Shown here: positions 8,263 through 16,246 of the stretch, one piece after another
Position numbering within the stretch: position 1 is the stretch's first letter
Layout of the letters: each line of letters begins with the position of its first letter
From: Bordetella parapertussis
Lineage (GTDB): Bacteria > Pseudomonadota > Gammaproteobacteria > Burkholderiales > Burkholderiaceae_D
DNA: 18,836 bases
Assembly: GCA_945867725.1 (NCBI GenBank)
Contig: CAMBJI010000007.1
Coordinates: forward strand, 1 to 18,836
Direction of reading: 5' to 3'
Notes under the pieces: generated by a model
What the model saw: only the letters and a program-made list of their open reading frames with translations
Databases searched by the model: none
Told to the model about the DNA's origin: nothing
Position numbers and translations under genes: made by a program

Positions 8263-8331
8263 CCCCGGCTCCCACTTAATGATCCTGTGCCATGCCTGTG
8301 ATGAGTGTGTGGGCTGCAAGGGGAAACCAAG

Positions 8332-8368
8332 GGTTTTAAGATGGTTTTTTGAGGGTTTTTAGCTATTT
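8332..8368. promoter_or_regulatory. Phased T-tracts (likely curved DNA) upstream of hyuA
   Basis: T-runs begin at 8334, 8345, 8356 and 8366. The first three are each preceded by GG and repeat at exactly 11 bp, close to one helical turn. Such phasing of A/T-tracts is known to bend DNA. The tract lies in the 154-bp gap between the GntR gene and hyuA, just upstream of a possible -35 hexamer, so it may aid promoter activity or regulator binding. The same T-rich stretch, with the short stem AAACC/GGTTT at 8324-8336, might instead act as a weak terminator for module 1. Confidence 0.4.
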
Positions 8369-8393
8369 GTCAATTTGGTAACAGCGCTAACAT
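8367..8393 (+). promoter_or_regulatory. Possible sigma-70-type promoter for the hyuAB operon
   Basis: TTGTCA (8367-8372, five of six to TTGACA) is followed after 15 bp by TAACAT (8388-8393, four of six to TATAAT). The spacer is shorter than the usual 17 bp, so this is a weak match. Position supports it: it is in the largest gap within the plus-strand gene series, at the start of a new operon, 24 bp before the hyuA ATG. A partly symmetrical TTGGTAACAG at 8375-8384 inside the spacer resembles the GT/AC cores of GntR-family operators, but the symmetry is imperfect. Confidence 0.3.
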
Positions 8394-8416
8394 GAATATC
8401 TGATTAGGAGAATTGC

Positions 8417-10489
8417 ATGCGCGTAGGAATCGAGATTGGTGGCACGTTTACCGATGTGGTTGCCATCACCCCGGATGGCATACACACCCTCAAGGTCTCG
8501 TCCACACCCTCGGAACCGGAGCGCGGCGTAGTTGATGCGCTCGACCCATTATCGCGCTCCATGTCAGGCCAGCCTGGCGGTAATACCGGCCGGTACTCGA
8601 TCGAACTTGCCGAGGTATTGGTGCACGGTTCGACCGTTGCCACCAACGCCCTGATCGAGCGCCGCGGCGGCTGCACCGCCCTGGTTTCTACTGTGGGATT
8701 CGGCGACATTCTCGAATTGCAGCGCGAGCAAAAAAGTCGCAACTATGACCTGGCCTACGCACGCACCAAGCCACTGGTGGCGCGCGAAAATGTGGTCGAG
8801 GCACGTGAGCGTCTCGATGCCCGCGGCAACGTAGTCGATGCTCTCGACGAGGTAGCGCTCGAGCGCGACCTCGACGAACTGTTCGCACGCTTCGAACCCG
8901 ATGCCATGGCAGTGTGCCTGCTGCACGCCTACCAGAACCCTGTGCACGAACGGCGCGTGCGCGACATTGCGCTGCGCTTGCGTCCGGACCTGAACGTGTC
9001 GCTGTCTTCGGAGGTCATGCCCGAATACCGCGAGTACGAGCGCGCAAGTACCACCGTCATGAATGCCTATCTTGCGCCGGTGATCGATCGGTATCTGGGC
9101 GGTCTGCAAAACGAACTGACCGAGCGTGGCTTCAAGGGCAGGTTCTTCCTGATGCAGTCGAACGGCGGCATGCTACCGGCTGACCGCTCGCGGCAACATG
9201 CCGTGCGCATGCTCGTTTCCGGCCCGGCGGCGGGCGTGACCGGTTCGATCCGTATTGCCGAGGCCTCGGGCTTTCGCAACATCATCACGCTGGACATGGG
9301 TGGCACCAGCACTGACATTTGTCTGGTGAAGGATGCAGCGGCACAGGTCATCACCGGCAAGCAGATCGATCGCCTGCCGGTGCTAGCGCCGATGCTCGAT
9401 ATCACCGCCATCGGCGCGGGCGGCGGCAGTATTGCGTGGTTCAACGGCGCGGGCGTGATCCAGGTCGGGCCACGCAGCGCCGGCGCCCAGCCAGGGCCGG
9501 CTTGCTATGGGCGGGGAGGCACGACGGCTACCCTCACCGATGCCTGCCTGATCATGGGCCTAATCCGGCCGCACCGCTTCCTCGGCGGCGCCATGCCGCT
9601 CGACGTCGACGCTGCGTATCGCGCCATGCAGCCCATCGCCGATCGTCTCGGCTTCGACGTACCCGCCGCGGCCGAAGGCCTGTTCCGTATCGCCACTGCC
9701 AGCATGCTGCAGGCGACGCGCCTGGTTTCCATCGAACGCGGCTACGACCCGCGGGATTTCAGCATTGCCGCGTACGGCGGCGCCGGTCCGCTGCACGCCA
9801 CGGTACTAGCCGAGGAAATCGGTGCGAAGTCGGTGATCGTACCGCCCAGTCCGGGCGTCACTTCAGCGATCGGATTGCTGCTGGCCGATTTCAGGCTCGA
9901 CTATGTTCGCTCGCGCATGCTGCTCATGGAAGAGTCCAATCTCGAGGCCATCCATTCGATTCTTCTTGAACTGAGGTCCGCCGCAAAAGTCGATATTGTT
10001 TCCATGGCGCCGCCTGGCACTCCCCAGATCGAATACAGCATCGACATGCGTTATGTGGGGCAGGGTTATGAGCTGTCACTAGTGGTTTCGCCCTTCGATG
10101 AAAACGGCAATGCACACCCGAATCTGCTCGACGAGGCTACGCAGCATTTTCATGCGCTGCACAATTTGCGCATGGGGCATTCGTATCCGGGACAAGCAGT
10201 GCGCGCCATCAGCTATCGTGCCCGGCTAACAGTACCGCAGCCCGGAGTGAGAAGTTTTGCTAAAGTCGGAAAGTTGCGCGGTAAAGAGCGCCGCGACGAG
10301 CACGGAGAGATCCGCTGGAACGCTCAATCGCAACCCTGTGTTTACGTACGGCGTGATTCGCTTGCGGAGGGTGCCGAGGTGAAGGGTGCAGCGCTTATCG
10401 AAGACGACTCAGCCTCCACCTTCATACCGCCGGGATGGACAGCACGAGTGGATGCTCAGGATACCTTGATCATCGAGCGAGGAGAGTAA
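8417..10489 (+). CDS. Hydantoinase/oxoprolinase family protein, HyuA-like subunit
   Basis: This 690-residue protein is the ATP-binding subunit of the HyuA/HyuB superfamily (N-methylhydantoinase, 5-oxoprolinase, acetone and acetophenone carboxylases). These enzymes use ATP to activate a carbonyl for ring opening or carboxylation. The actin-like ATPase fold shows two phosphate-loop motifs: GGTFTD at 8-13 and GGTSTD at 295-300. The N-terminal Hydant_A_N part spans about 3-180, the Hydantoinase_A part about 200-490 (SGPAAGVTGS, GAGGGSIAW, GPACYGRGG, AAYGGAGPLHA), and the rest is the C-terminal domain. Length is normal. A good Shine-Dalgarno sequence (AGGAG, 8406-8410) supports the start. hyuB follows 4 bp later. 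The neighbours (TRAP transporter, SDR, ALDH) leave both ring hydrolysis and carboxylation open; no third carboxylase (gamma) subunit gene is visible here. Confidence 0.93.
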   Translation: MRVGIEIGGTFTDVVAITPDGIHTLKVSSTPSEPERGVVDALDPLSRSMSGQPGGNTGRYSIELAEVLVHGSTVATNALIERRGGCTALVSTVGFGDILELQREQKSRNYDLAYARTKPLVARENVVEARERLDARGNVVDALDEVALERDLDELFARFEPDAMAVCLLHAYQNPVHERRVRDIALRLRPDLNVSLSSEVMPEYREYERASTTVMNAYLAPVIDRYLGGLQNELTERGFKGRFFLMQSNGGMLPADRSRQHAVRMLVSGPAAGVTGSIRIAEASGFRNIITLDMGGTSTDICLVKDAAAQVITGKQIDRLPVLAPMLDITAIGAGGGSIAWFNGAGVIQVGPRSAGAQPGPACYGRGGTTATLTDACLIMGLIRPHRFLGGAMPLDVDAAYRAMQPIADRLGFDVPAAAEGLFRIATASMLQATRLVSIERGYDPRDFSIAAYGGAGPLHATVLAEEIGAKSVIVPPSPGVTSAIGLLLADFRLDYVRSRMLLMEESNLEAIHSILLELRSAAKVDIVSMAPPGTPQIEYSIDMRYVGQGYELSLVVSPFDENGNAHPNLLDEATQHFHALHNLRMGHSYPGQAVRAISYRARLTVPQPGVRSFAKVGKLRGKERRDEHGEIRWNAQSQPCVYVRRDSLAEGAEVKGAALIEDDSASTFIPPGWTARVDAQDTLIIERGE

Positions 10490-10493
10490 GGTC

Positions 10494-12206
10494 ATGAATA
10501 AACGTCACGATGAAGTCATCATCGATCAAGCCGCCCAGCGGGTGGTCGTCGATCCGGTTTCGTTTCAGATCATCAACGGCGCCATGATTGCCGCGACCCG
10601 TGCAATGGCGGCAATCCTGCAACGGTCGGCGCGCTCGACCATGATCCGCGAGACCCTAGATTTTTCCACTGCGATTCTCGACGCCCACGGCAATCTTGCG
10701 GCGCAGTCTGAGGCAATTCCCCTGCATCTGCATTCGCTCAGTTATTCCTTGTCCTTCTGTCTAAAGGATTATCCGTCGCATACCTTGACCGCCGAGGACA
10801 TCCTGATGGTGAATGATCCCTATTACGGCGGGCAACACCTGCCCGATATACAGGTCTTTGCCCCGATCGTCTACAAGGGCGAAGTGGTCGGCTTTGTCGG
10901 CAACCTGGCCCACCATACCGACGTGAGCGGCGGCATCGGCTCGATGAATCCTACAGCCACCGATGTGTTCCAGGAAGGCCTGCGTATTCCACCACTAAAG
11001 ATCAATCGTGCCCGCGATTTCGACGCCGCGGTCGGACGCCTCTTGCTGGCCAACAGCAGGCAGCCCGATGTGCTGCTCGCTGACCTTAACGCCCAGATGG
11101 CCGCCAATGCAGGTGGTCAGACACGCGTGCTGGAGCTGATCGAAAAATACGGCATCGACACCATCATGGCTTGCATCCATATGGCACAAGACAGTTGTGA
11201 GGCCGAAATGCGCGACGCCATCCGACAGGTGCCAAACGGGGTGTACACCGGCGAGGACTTTCTAGATGGCGATGGGTTTACCACGGATCCGTTGCGCATT
11301 GCCGTCACAGTGACCGTGCGCGACGAAGATATCGACATCGACTTCACCGGCACCGATACGCAGGCGCGCGGCTTCGTCAATTCACCGTTGGCCTCGACCT
11401 TGTCCGCCGCCGGTACCGCTGTGCGCGCACTGCTGGGTCATCCCGAAATGGCCACTAACGACGGCAGTTTTCGTCCCATGCATGTGCATGCGCCGCTAGG
11501 TTGCTTACTCAATCCACGTTATCCCGCGCCGGTTCGCCTGCGCATGAATTCCGCCGGTCGTGCGTATGGCGCAGTCTTGCAAGCTCTGGGTAAAGCCGTG
11601 CCGGGCCGGGCCGCGGCTTGCGGATTCGATACAACCACCTGCGTGAATTTCGGCTTCCTCGGCGAAAAGGGTTACGCCATCTATATGGAACCGATGCGCG
11701 GCGGTATCGGTGGCACGGTAGGGGCCGATGGCGCAGATGCCATCAGCCAGCTGCTCAGCAACTCGGCCAATACGCCGGTAGAGGTGGCCGAGTCCGACAA
11801 CCCGTTCCTGCGGGTACGCGAATACAGCCTTCGCACCGATAGCGGCGGAGCTGGTGAATTCCAGGGTGGCCTGGGCTGCGTGCGCGAATTTGAAATCATC
11901 GGCGACAAGGCCGAGGTCGTGTACTCATCTGACCGCGCCATCCATCGGCCATGGGGGCTGGCCGAAGGAAAGGACGGCACCATCGGCAGCGTTGCGTTGA
12001 TACGCAACGGCGAACGGACACAATTGCCGCCGAACGGGGCCGCGCTCACCATGCACCGCGGCGACCGCCTGCGCGTGGAGACCGGTGGCGGCGGTGGCTT
12101 GGGTGACCCGGGTAAGCGCGGGCAGCCGCAAGTCCAGCATGACATAGCGGCAGGTCGCATCACCGCGGAATTTGCAGCAAATGCGTACGGCGTCAAGGCA
12201 CAGTAG
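10494..12206 (+). CDS. Hydantoinase B/oxoprolinase family protein, HyuB-like subunit
   Basis: This 570-residue protein is the partner subunit of the preceding HyuA-like protein and carries the metal-containing catalytic part in this superfamily. NDPYYGGQHLPD (107-118) and HHTDVSGG (140-147) are the family's conserved His/Asp-rich motifs and the probable metal ligands. Downstream landmarks are IDFTGTDTQ, the GGIGGTVGADG loop, SGGAGEFQGGLG and the C-terminal GGGGGLGDPGKR. The start at 10494 is 4 bp after the hyuA stop, and GGAGAG at 10481-10486, inside the end of hyuA, serves as its ribosome binding site, so the two are translated together. The substrate is unknown; 5-oxoproline, hydantoins, and ketones as carboxylation substrates are all possible for the family. 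Confidence 0.93.
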   Translation: MNKRHDEVIIDQAAQRVVVDPVSFQIINGAMIAATRAMAAILQRSARSTMIRETLDFSTAILDAHGNLAAQSEAIPLHLHSLSYSLSFCLKDYPSHTLTAEDILMVNDPYYGGQHLPDIQVFAPIVYKGEVVGFVGNLAHHTDVSGGIGSMNPTATDVFQEGLRIPPLKINRARDFDAAVGRLLLANSRQPDVLLADLNAQMAANAGGQTRVLELIEKYGIDTIMACIHMAQDSCEAEMRDAIRQVPNGVYTGEDFLDGDGFTTDPLRIAVTVTVRDEDIDIDFTGTDTQARGFVNSPLASTLSAAGTAVRALLGHPEMATNDGSFRPMHVHAPLGCLLNPRYPAPVRLRMNSAGRAYGAVLQALGKAVPGRAAACGFDTTTCVNFGFLGEKGYAIYMEPMRGGIGGTVGADGADAISQLLSNSANTPVEVAESDNPFLRVREYSLRTDSGGAGEFQGGLGCVREFEIIGDKAEVVYSSDRAIHRPWGLAEGKDGTIGSVALIRNGERTQLPPNGAALTMHRGDRLRVETGGGGGLGDPGKRGQPQVQHDIAAGRITAEFAANAYGVKAQ

Positions 12207-12259
12207 GAAGCTTCGGATCTGAGTATTTAATCCATCACATTAAACATAGAGGAACAGAA

Positions 12260-13285
12260 ATGAAAAGCATCATGCGCAAGGCGATTGTTCTGGTATCAGG
12301 CGTCATGCTGGTTGCCGCGGTAAGCGCGCAGCAGGCACCCCCTCCCCCGGCTAAGCCGGCAACGGAAAAATCACTCTCGATCGGTGGCGCCGCCGTAGGG
12401 CAATTCGCCCACTTCGTTTCAGTGGGTTGGGCGCGCGCCATCGCCAAGATTCCCGGCTATCGTGCCGCGCCGGTGGCATCAAGCGGCTTCATCGAAAACG
12501 TACAACTGGTCGCGGCAAAAAAGATGGAGTTTGGCTGGGCCTCCGGCTTGATTTTCGACGATGCCCGCGGTGGTGACACTTCCGTCATCAACAAGGATGA
12601 ACTGAACACACTGCGCGGTATTTATACCCTGCCGGCCGGTGCGCACCACATCATCGTACTGGCCAATTCGCCCGTTCGGAAGCTCGAAGACCTGGCTGGA
12701 AAGCGCATTTCGGGCTTCGGCCGCGGTTCGCTCGGCTGGCCCTATGTGGCCGAAGTGCTCGGTGCGGTGGGGATCAAGAGCGGCGGTTATCGAGAAGAAC
12801 CCCTCGGACCTTCCCAGGCCGTACAGGCCCTGAAGGACGGCAAGGTCGACGTGGTATGGGGTACGGGTAACCCGCCAAACCCCTCGGTGGTTGAACTCGC
12901 TGCCACGCACAAGTTTCGCCTGATCCCCGTTCCTGCAGCAGTACTGGCAAAGATCGAGCAGCGCGCGCCCAGCTGGCAGGTGGCCGTCATCCCCAAGGGC
13001 ATCTATACCAATATGGAGGGTGATGATGCCGATATCGCAACCATCCAGCAGACGCAAATCGCTGCGACCAATGTCAGTGTTGACGCCGATACCGTCTATG
13101 CAGCGACCTATGCCGTGATGGAAAACCTGCCCGAGTTCTGGGCCTCACATCCGGGTGCCAAGTTCCTCACGCTCAAGGCCGCGCTCGACGGCATGCCGAT
13201 TCCCTTACACGTTGGCGCCTTGCGCTACTTCCGCGCCAAGGGCATCGCTGTGCCGGCGCGCCTGGTGCCACCAGAAGCCCGTTGA
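12260..13285 (+). CDS. TAXI family TRAP transporter solute-binding protein
   Basis: This 341-residue exported protein looks like a TAXI-type (TRAP-associated extracytoplasmic) receptor. A signal peptide spans about 1-23 (MKSIMRK, a hydrophobic core, cleavage after VSA before QQ), followed by a Pro/Ala-rich linker. The mature part has SLSIGGAAVGQF in place of the usual Gly/Thr-rich TAXI start, then SSGFIENVQLVAAKKMEFGW, matching the family's S-x-EN-x-x-L-x-x-x-x-x-D/E pattern. LEDLAGKRISGFGRGSLG and VQALKDGKVDVVWGTGNPP are also typical. The gene follows hyuB by 53 bp, with AGAGGA at 12248-12253 before the ATG, and is followed 29 bp later by the permease. It probably captures the substrate, or a precursor, of the hyuAB pathway. 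TAXI systems are known or suspected for glutamate-like and other organic acids, but the ligand is unknown. Confidence 0.9.
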   Translation: MKSIMRKAIVLVSGVMLVAAVSAQQAPPPPAKPATEKSLSIGGAAVGQFAHFVSVGWARAIAKIPGYRAAPVASSGFIENVQLVAAKKMEFGWASGLIFDDARGGDTSVINKDELNTLRGIYTLPAGAHHIIVLANSPVRKLEDLAGKRISGFGRGSLGWPYVAEVLGAVGIKSGGYREEPLGPSQAVQALKDGKVDVVWGTGNPPNPSVVELAATHKFRLIPVPAAVLAKIEQRAPSWQVAVIPKGIYTNMEGDDADIATIQQTQIAATNVSVDADTVYAATYAVMENLPEFWASHPGAKFLTLKAALDGMPIPLHVGALRYFRAKGIAVPARLVPPEAR

Positions 13286-13314
13286 TTGGCGATCGATAGC
13301 CGCGCTCACCAACC

Positions 13315-15258
13315 GTGACAGAAATGACGACGACCCAGGCTCAAGATACGGCAACGCCCGATATGATTGCCGCAACGGAGGCTGGGCCGGTGCAACCGGC
13401 CTGGGTCGACCACTTGACCGTAGTGTTGTCGGTTGGTCTGTTTTGTTTCATCCTGTATACGTCGATCTTCGGCGAATATTCAAGCGACATTCAACGTGGG
13501 CTGCCGTTTGCAATCATTGCCGTCTTGATCCTGTTGCGTATTCCGATAGTGCCCGATGCGCGCTGGCTGCGCGTCATCGACCTGGTACTGATGGCCGGGG
13601 CGATCTACGCCGTCAGCTATGTGAGCCTGAACGGGGCGCTCATCTCCAAGCGTATCGGGCGCTTGAATCCCAATGACGTCACGGCTGCCATCATCGGTAT
13701 CGTCGTACTTTTCGAGATTGCCCGGCGCACTATTGGCATGCTATTGCCGATCCTCGCAGCCCTGTTTTTTTTCTACGCTGCCTATGGTAATTACCTGCCC
13801 TACTCGATAGCCGTATCTGGCGCATCGCTGCCGCGCGTTGCACTTGCGAGTTGGATCGGCAGTGACGGTGTGTTCGGTGTAGCCTTCGGGGTCATGGTCG
13901 GTGTCGTCTACGTCTATATGCTTCTGGCTGCCTTGATGGAGCGCAGTGGCGGCACGCATGCACTGGTGCACTTGGCCCACATGTTGACGCGCAGTTCGCG
14001 CAGCGGCGCAGGCATGACCACGGTGGTCAGTTCCGGACTCTTCGGCATGGCGTCCGGTAGCGGTGTGGCCGATGTCGTCGCGGTAGGCAGCGCCAACATA
14101 CCGGCCATGAAGCAGGCGGGCTATAGTCCGCCATTCGCGGCCAGTGTCCAGGCACTGTCGTCGATCGGCGCGCAGGTGATGCCGCCCGTGATGGGGTCGT
14201 CGGCCTTCATACTTGCCGAACTCACCGGGACGCCCTATGCCCAGGTCGCCATGATGGCGATCATCCCGGCTGCCCTGTACTACCTCTGCGTGGCTGCAGC
14301 GGTCTACTTCCAAGCCCGTCTCCTAAACCTCACCTCCGGAGGCAAACCACCGCTGCCGATCACCATCTTCGAAACCATCATCGGTGTCGGGCCGCTGGCC
14401 TTGCTGATCTGGCTGCTGGTGGGCGGCATGAGTCCGTCACAGGCGGGCTTCATCACAATTGGCGTGGTGCTGGTAATCGCCCTTTTGAGGCGCAATGTTG
14501 AACTGTCGCCGCGCCGCCTGCTACGGGCCGTAGTCGAAGGCACGGTCAACTCCTTGCCGCTTTGGTCGGCCACCGCCCTGATCGGACTCATCGTCGCCGC
14601 GGTGACCTTGACAGGCTTGACTAATGAAATCAGCCTAGGCGTTATTGCCTTGTCCAAAAGCTCGCTGCTGCTTGCGCTGGTGGTCATCATGATCGCCTCG
14701 ATCATCCTAGGCACCGCATTGCCAACGATTGCGGCCTACCTGCTGCTGGTGGTGATGGTCGCACCGGCGCTGACCAATCTCGGGGTTCCCCTTGTGATCG
14801 CGCACTTTTTCATTTTTTATTATGGCGTCACCTCCGACCTGACACCGCCAACTGCGTTGGCGCCGTTAACCGCATCGGTGATTGCCAAGGCCGACTTCTG
14901 GGAGACATGCTGGCATACCATGCGTATCGGCCTGCCGATATTTGTCTTGCCCTTCACCTTCGTCTACCAACCGGCTTTGCTGCTGATGGGTTCAGTCGAA
15001 GAAATCATCGCTGCGAGCATGTCTTGCGGACTGGCCATCATTGCATTCGCCGCTGGTACCACCGGGTATCTGTCGCGCCCCCTGGGTGCGCTCGGCCGCG
15101 TGCTCATGATCGGTGCCGGCATGGCCTTGATCGCACCAAGCGTCGTTGCGCAGGGGGCCGGCATAGCGGTCCTCATCCTGGTGGGCCTGATCCAGCGCTT
15201 CGCTCCGGCGGTATCGCGTCTGCTGCATGTCGACCGGCCCTCGGCGCCGGCACCTTGA
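13315..15258 (+). CDS. TRAP transporter fused permease (DctQM-type)
   Basis: This 647-residue membrane protein is the fused small-plus-large TRAP permease normally paired with TAXI receptors; it imports substrate using an ion gradient. The N-terminal part (about 25-170) has four hydrophobic segments, corresponding to the DctQ-like region. The rest is DctM-like, with FGMASGSGVADVVAVGSANI, GYSPPFAASVQALSSIGAQV, MPPVMGSSAF and the mirrored second repeat LGTALPTIAAY, FFIFYYGVTSDLTPPTALAP. The last 100 residues are again hydrophobic, so about 15 or more membrane segments are expected. The start is either GTG at 13315 or ATG at 13324; an in-frame TAG at 13297 rules out anything longer, and neither candidate has a strong Shine-Dalgarno sequence. 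It is coupled with the TAXI gene upstream. Confidence 0.95.
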   Translation: MTEMTTTQAQDTATPDMIAATEAGPVQPAWVDHLTVVLSVGLFCFILYTSIFGEYSSDIQRGLPFAIIAVLILLRIPIVPDARWLRVIDLVLMAGAIYAVSYVSLNGALISKRIGRLNPNDVTAAIIGIVVLFEIARRTIGMLLPILAALFFFYAAYGNYLPYSIAVSGASLPRVALASWIGSDGVFGVAFGVMVGVVYVYMLLAALMERSGGTHALVHLAHMLTRSSRSGAGMTTVVSSGLFGMASGSGVADVVAVGSANIPAMKQAGYSPPFAASVQALSSIGAQVMPPVMGSSAFILAELTGTPYAQVAMMAIIPAALYYLCVAAAVYFQARLLNLTSGGKPPLPITIFETIIGVGPLALLIWLLVGGMSPSQAGFITIGVVLVIALLRRNVELSPRRLLRAVVEGTVNSLPLWSATALIGLIVAAVTLTGLTNEISLGVIALSKSSLLLALVVIMIASIILGTALPTIAAYLLLVVMVAPALTNLGVPLVIAHFFIFYYGVTSDLTPPTALAPLTASVIAKADFWETCWHTMRIGLPIFVLPFTFVYQPALLLMGSVEEIIAASMSCGLAIIAFAAGTTGYLSRPLGALGRVLMIGAGMALIAPSVVAQGAGIAVLILVGLIQRFAPAVSRLLHVDRPSAPAP

Positions 15259-15384
15259 GGTAGTAGACCGTTTCGTCACCAAAGCAGCCCTGCCAGGTGC
15301 GCAATGATTTTCGCCAACAGCACCGCTTCAAGCCGATTGCTCTGCAAGCGGATGGACGGGTCGAACTAAAACGGGAGAGCCTGC

Positions 15385-16155
15385 ATGGCATCTAATACAA
15401 AACCACTAATGGGCAGGACCGCATTGATCACCGGGTCGGGACGCAATATTGGCCGGGCGATTGCACTCGCCTACGCGGAGGCGGGTTGTAACGTCATCGT
15501 CAACGGACATGCCAACGCAGCTGCGGTAGATGCCGTCGCTGCAGAAGCGCGCGCTTTGGGTGTAGAGGCACTGGCCATCATGGCCGACATCTCGAAGGTC
15601 GAGGATGTGCAACGCATGGTGCGCCAGGCCGAAGAAGAAGTCGGCGGCATCGACATTGCCATCAGTAACGTCGGCACGCGCGACACCCGCCCCTTTCTCG
15701 ATATCACCCCCGAGCTGTGGCATCACATCCTGGACACCAACCTCAGTTCGGCGTTTTATCTCGCCCAGGCGGTGTTACCCGGCATGAAGGCGCGAGGCTG
15801 GGGACGCATCATCCACATGGCCGGCCGCACCGCTTTCTACCCAAAGGAAGAACGCGCGCATGTTGCATCGAGCAAGGCAGCACTGCATGCCCTCGCAAAG
15901 GTGCTGGCCCTCGAATTCGGGCCATTTGGCATCACCGCGAATACCATCGCGCCCGGTGTGATCGACACCGAACGCTCTAACACCACCCACCCGGGCTATG
16001 CCGAGGAATTCGCCAGGCGCACCAAGCATGTGCCTGTGCGCCGCCTGGGCCATGTCGACGACATCACCAACCTTTGCATGTACCTCGCCGGAGAGGGTTC
16101 GGGTTATGTGACCGGGCAGGTGCTGCATATCAACGGTGGCGAATTCATGTCCTAG
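15385..16155 (+). CDS. SDR-family protein with atypical active site (copy 2)
   Basis: This 256-residue SDR is a paralogue of the one at 4237; by eye about half of aligned residues are identical, with blocks such as TNLSSAFYLA, WGRIIH, GHVDDI and NGGEFM shared. The Rossmann loop is TGSGRNIGRAIA (Asn for the usual Gly) and NNAG is replaced by SNVG. N119 and K164 are kept, but the position four before Lys, normally the catalytic Tyr, is V160, and the catalytic Ser position is G147, preceded by A146, so no Ser remains there. Y152 and H159 lie nearby and could stand in. Ribosome binding site GGGAGAG (15373-15379) supports the ATG. The 126-bp gap before it shows no clear promoter. It lies between the TRAP permease and an aldehyde dehydrogenase gene, suggesting alcohol/aldehyde chemistry, though its active site makes that uncertain. 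Confidence 0.9.
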   Translation: MASNTKPLMGRTALITGSGRNIGRAIALAYAEAGCNVIVNGHANAAAVDAVAAEARALGVEALAIMADISKVEDVQRMVRQAEEEVGGIDIAISNVGTRDTRPFLDITPELWHHILDTNLSSAFYLAQAVLPGMKARGWGRIIHMAGRTAFYPKEERAHVASSKAALHALAKVLALEFGPFGITANTIAPGVIDTERSNTTHPGYAEEFARRTKHVPVRRLGHVDDITNLCMYLAGEGSGYVTGQVLHINGGEFMS

Positions 16156-16246
16156 CGCGGATGGGATACCTGCCATACTCCCGACGCTTCCACCATTCCT
16201 TTCAGACCAGCACAAGTAATCGTTCGACAAAACCAATCAGCATGCA

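Noticed and set aside
8380..8393. Direct repeat TAACA-GCGC-TAACA before hyuA as a regulator site
   Set aside because: Only 5-bp units and overlapping the possible -10; too short to separate from chance.
9319..9969. Plus-strand open frame (216 codons) in another frame of hyuA
   Set aside because: Arg/Ala/His-rich translation typical of a shifted frame in GC-rich DNA; the hyuA frame is uninterrupted and conserved through this stretch.
8417..12206. Assignment as acetone carboxylase or 5-oxoprolinase
   Set aside because: Motifs are common to the whole HyuA/HyuB superfamily, there is no gamma subunit, and the oxoprolinase is usually a single longer chain or a differently organised pair; the choice cannot be made by eye.
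12479..13057. Minus-strand open frame (192 codons) opposite the TAXI receptor gene
   Set aside because: No signal peptide or domain seen; the plus-strand frame has clear TAXI family features.
15336..15361. CGCTT/AAGCG inverted repeat in the gap before SDR copy 2 as a terminator
   Set aside because: A 5-bp stem with a loop of about 17 bases and no T-run; the operon seems to read through.
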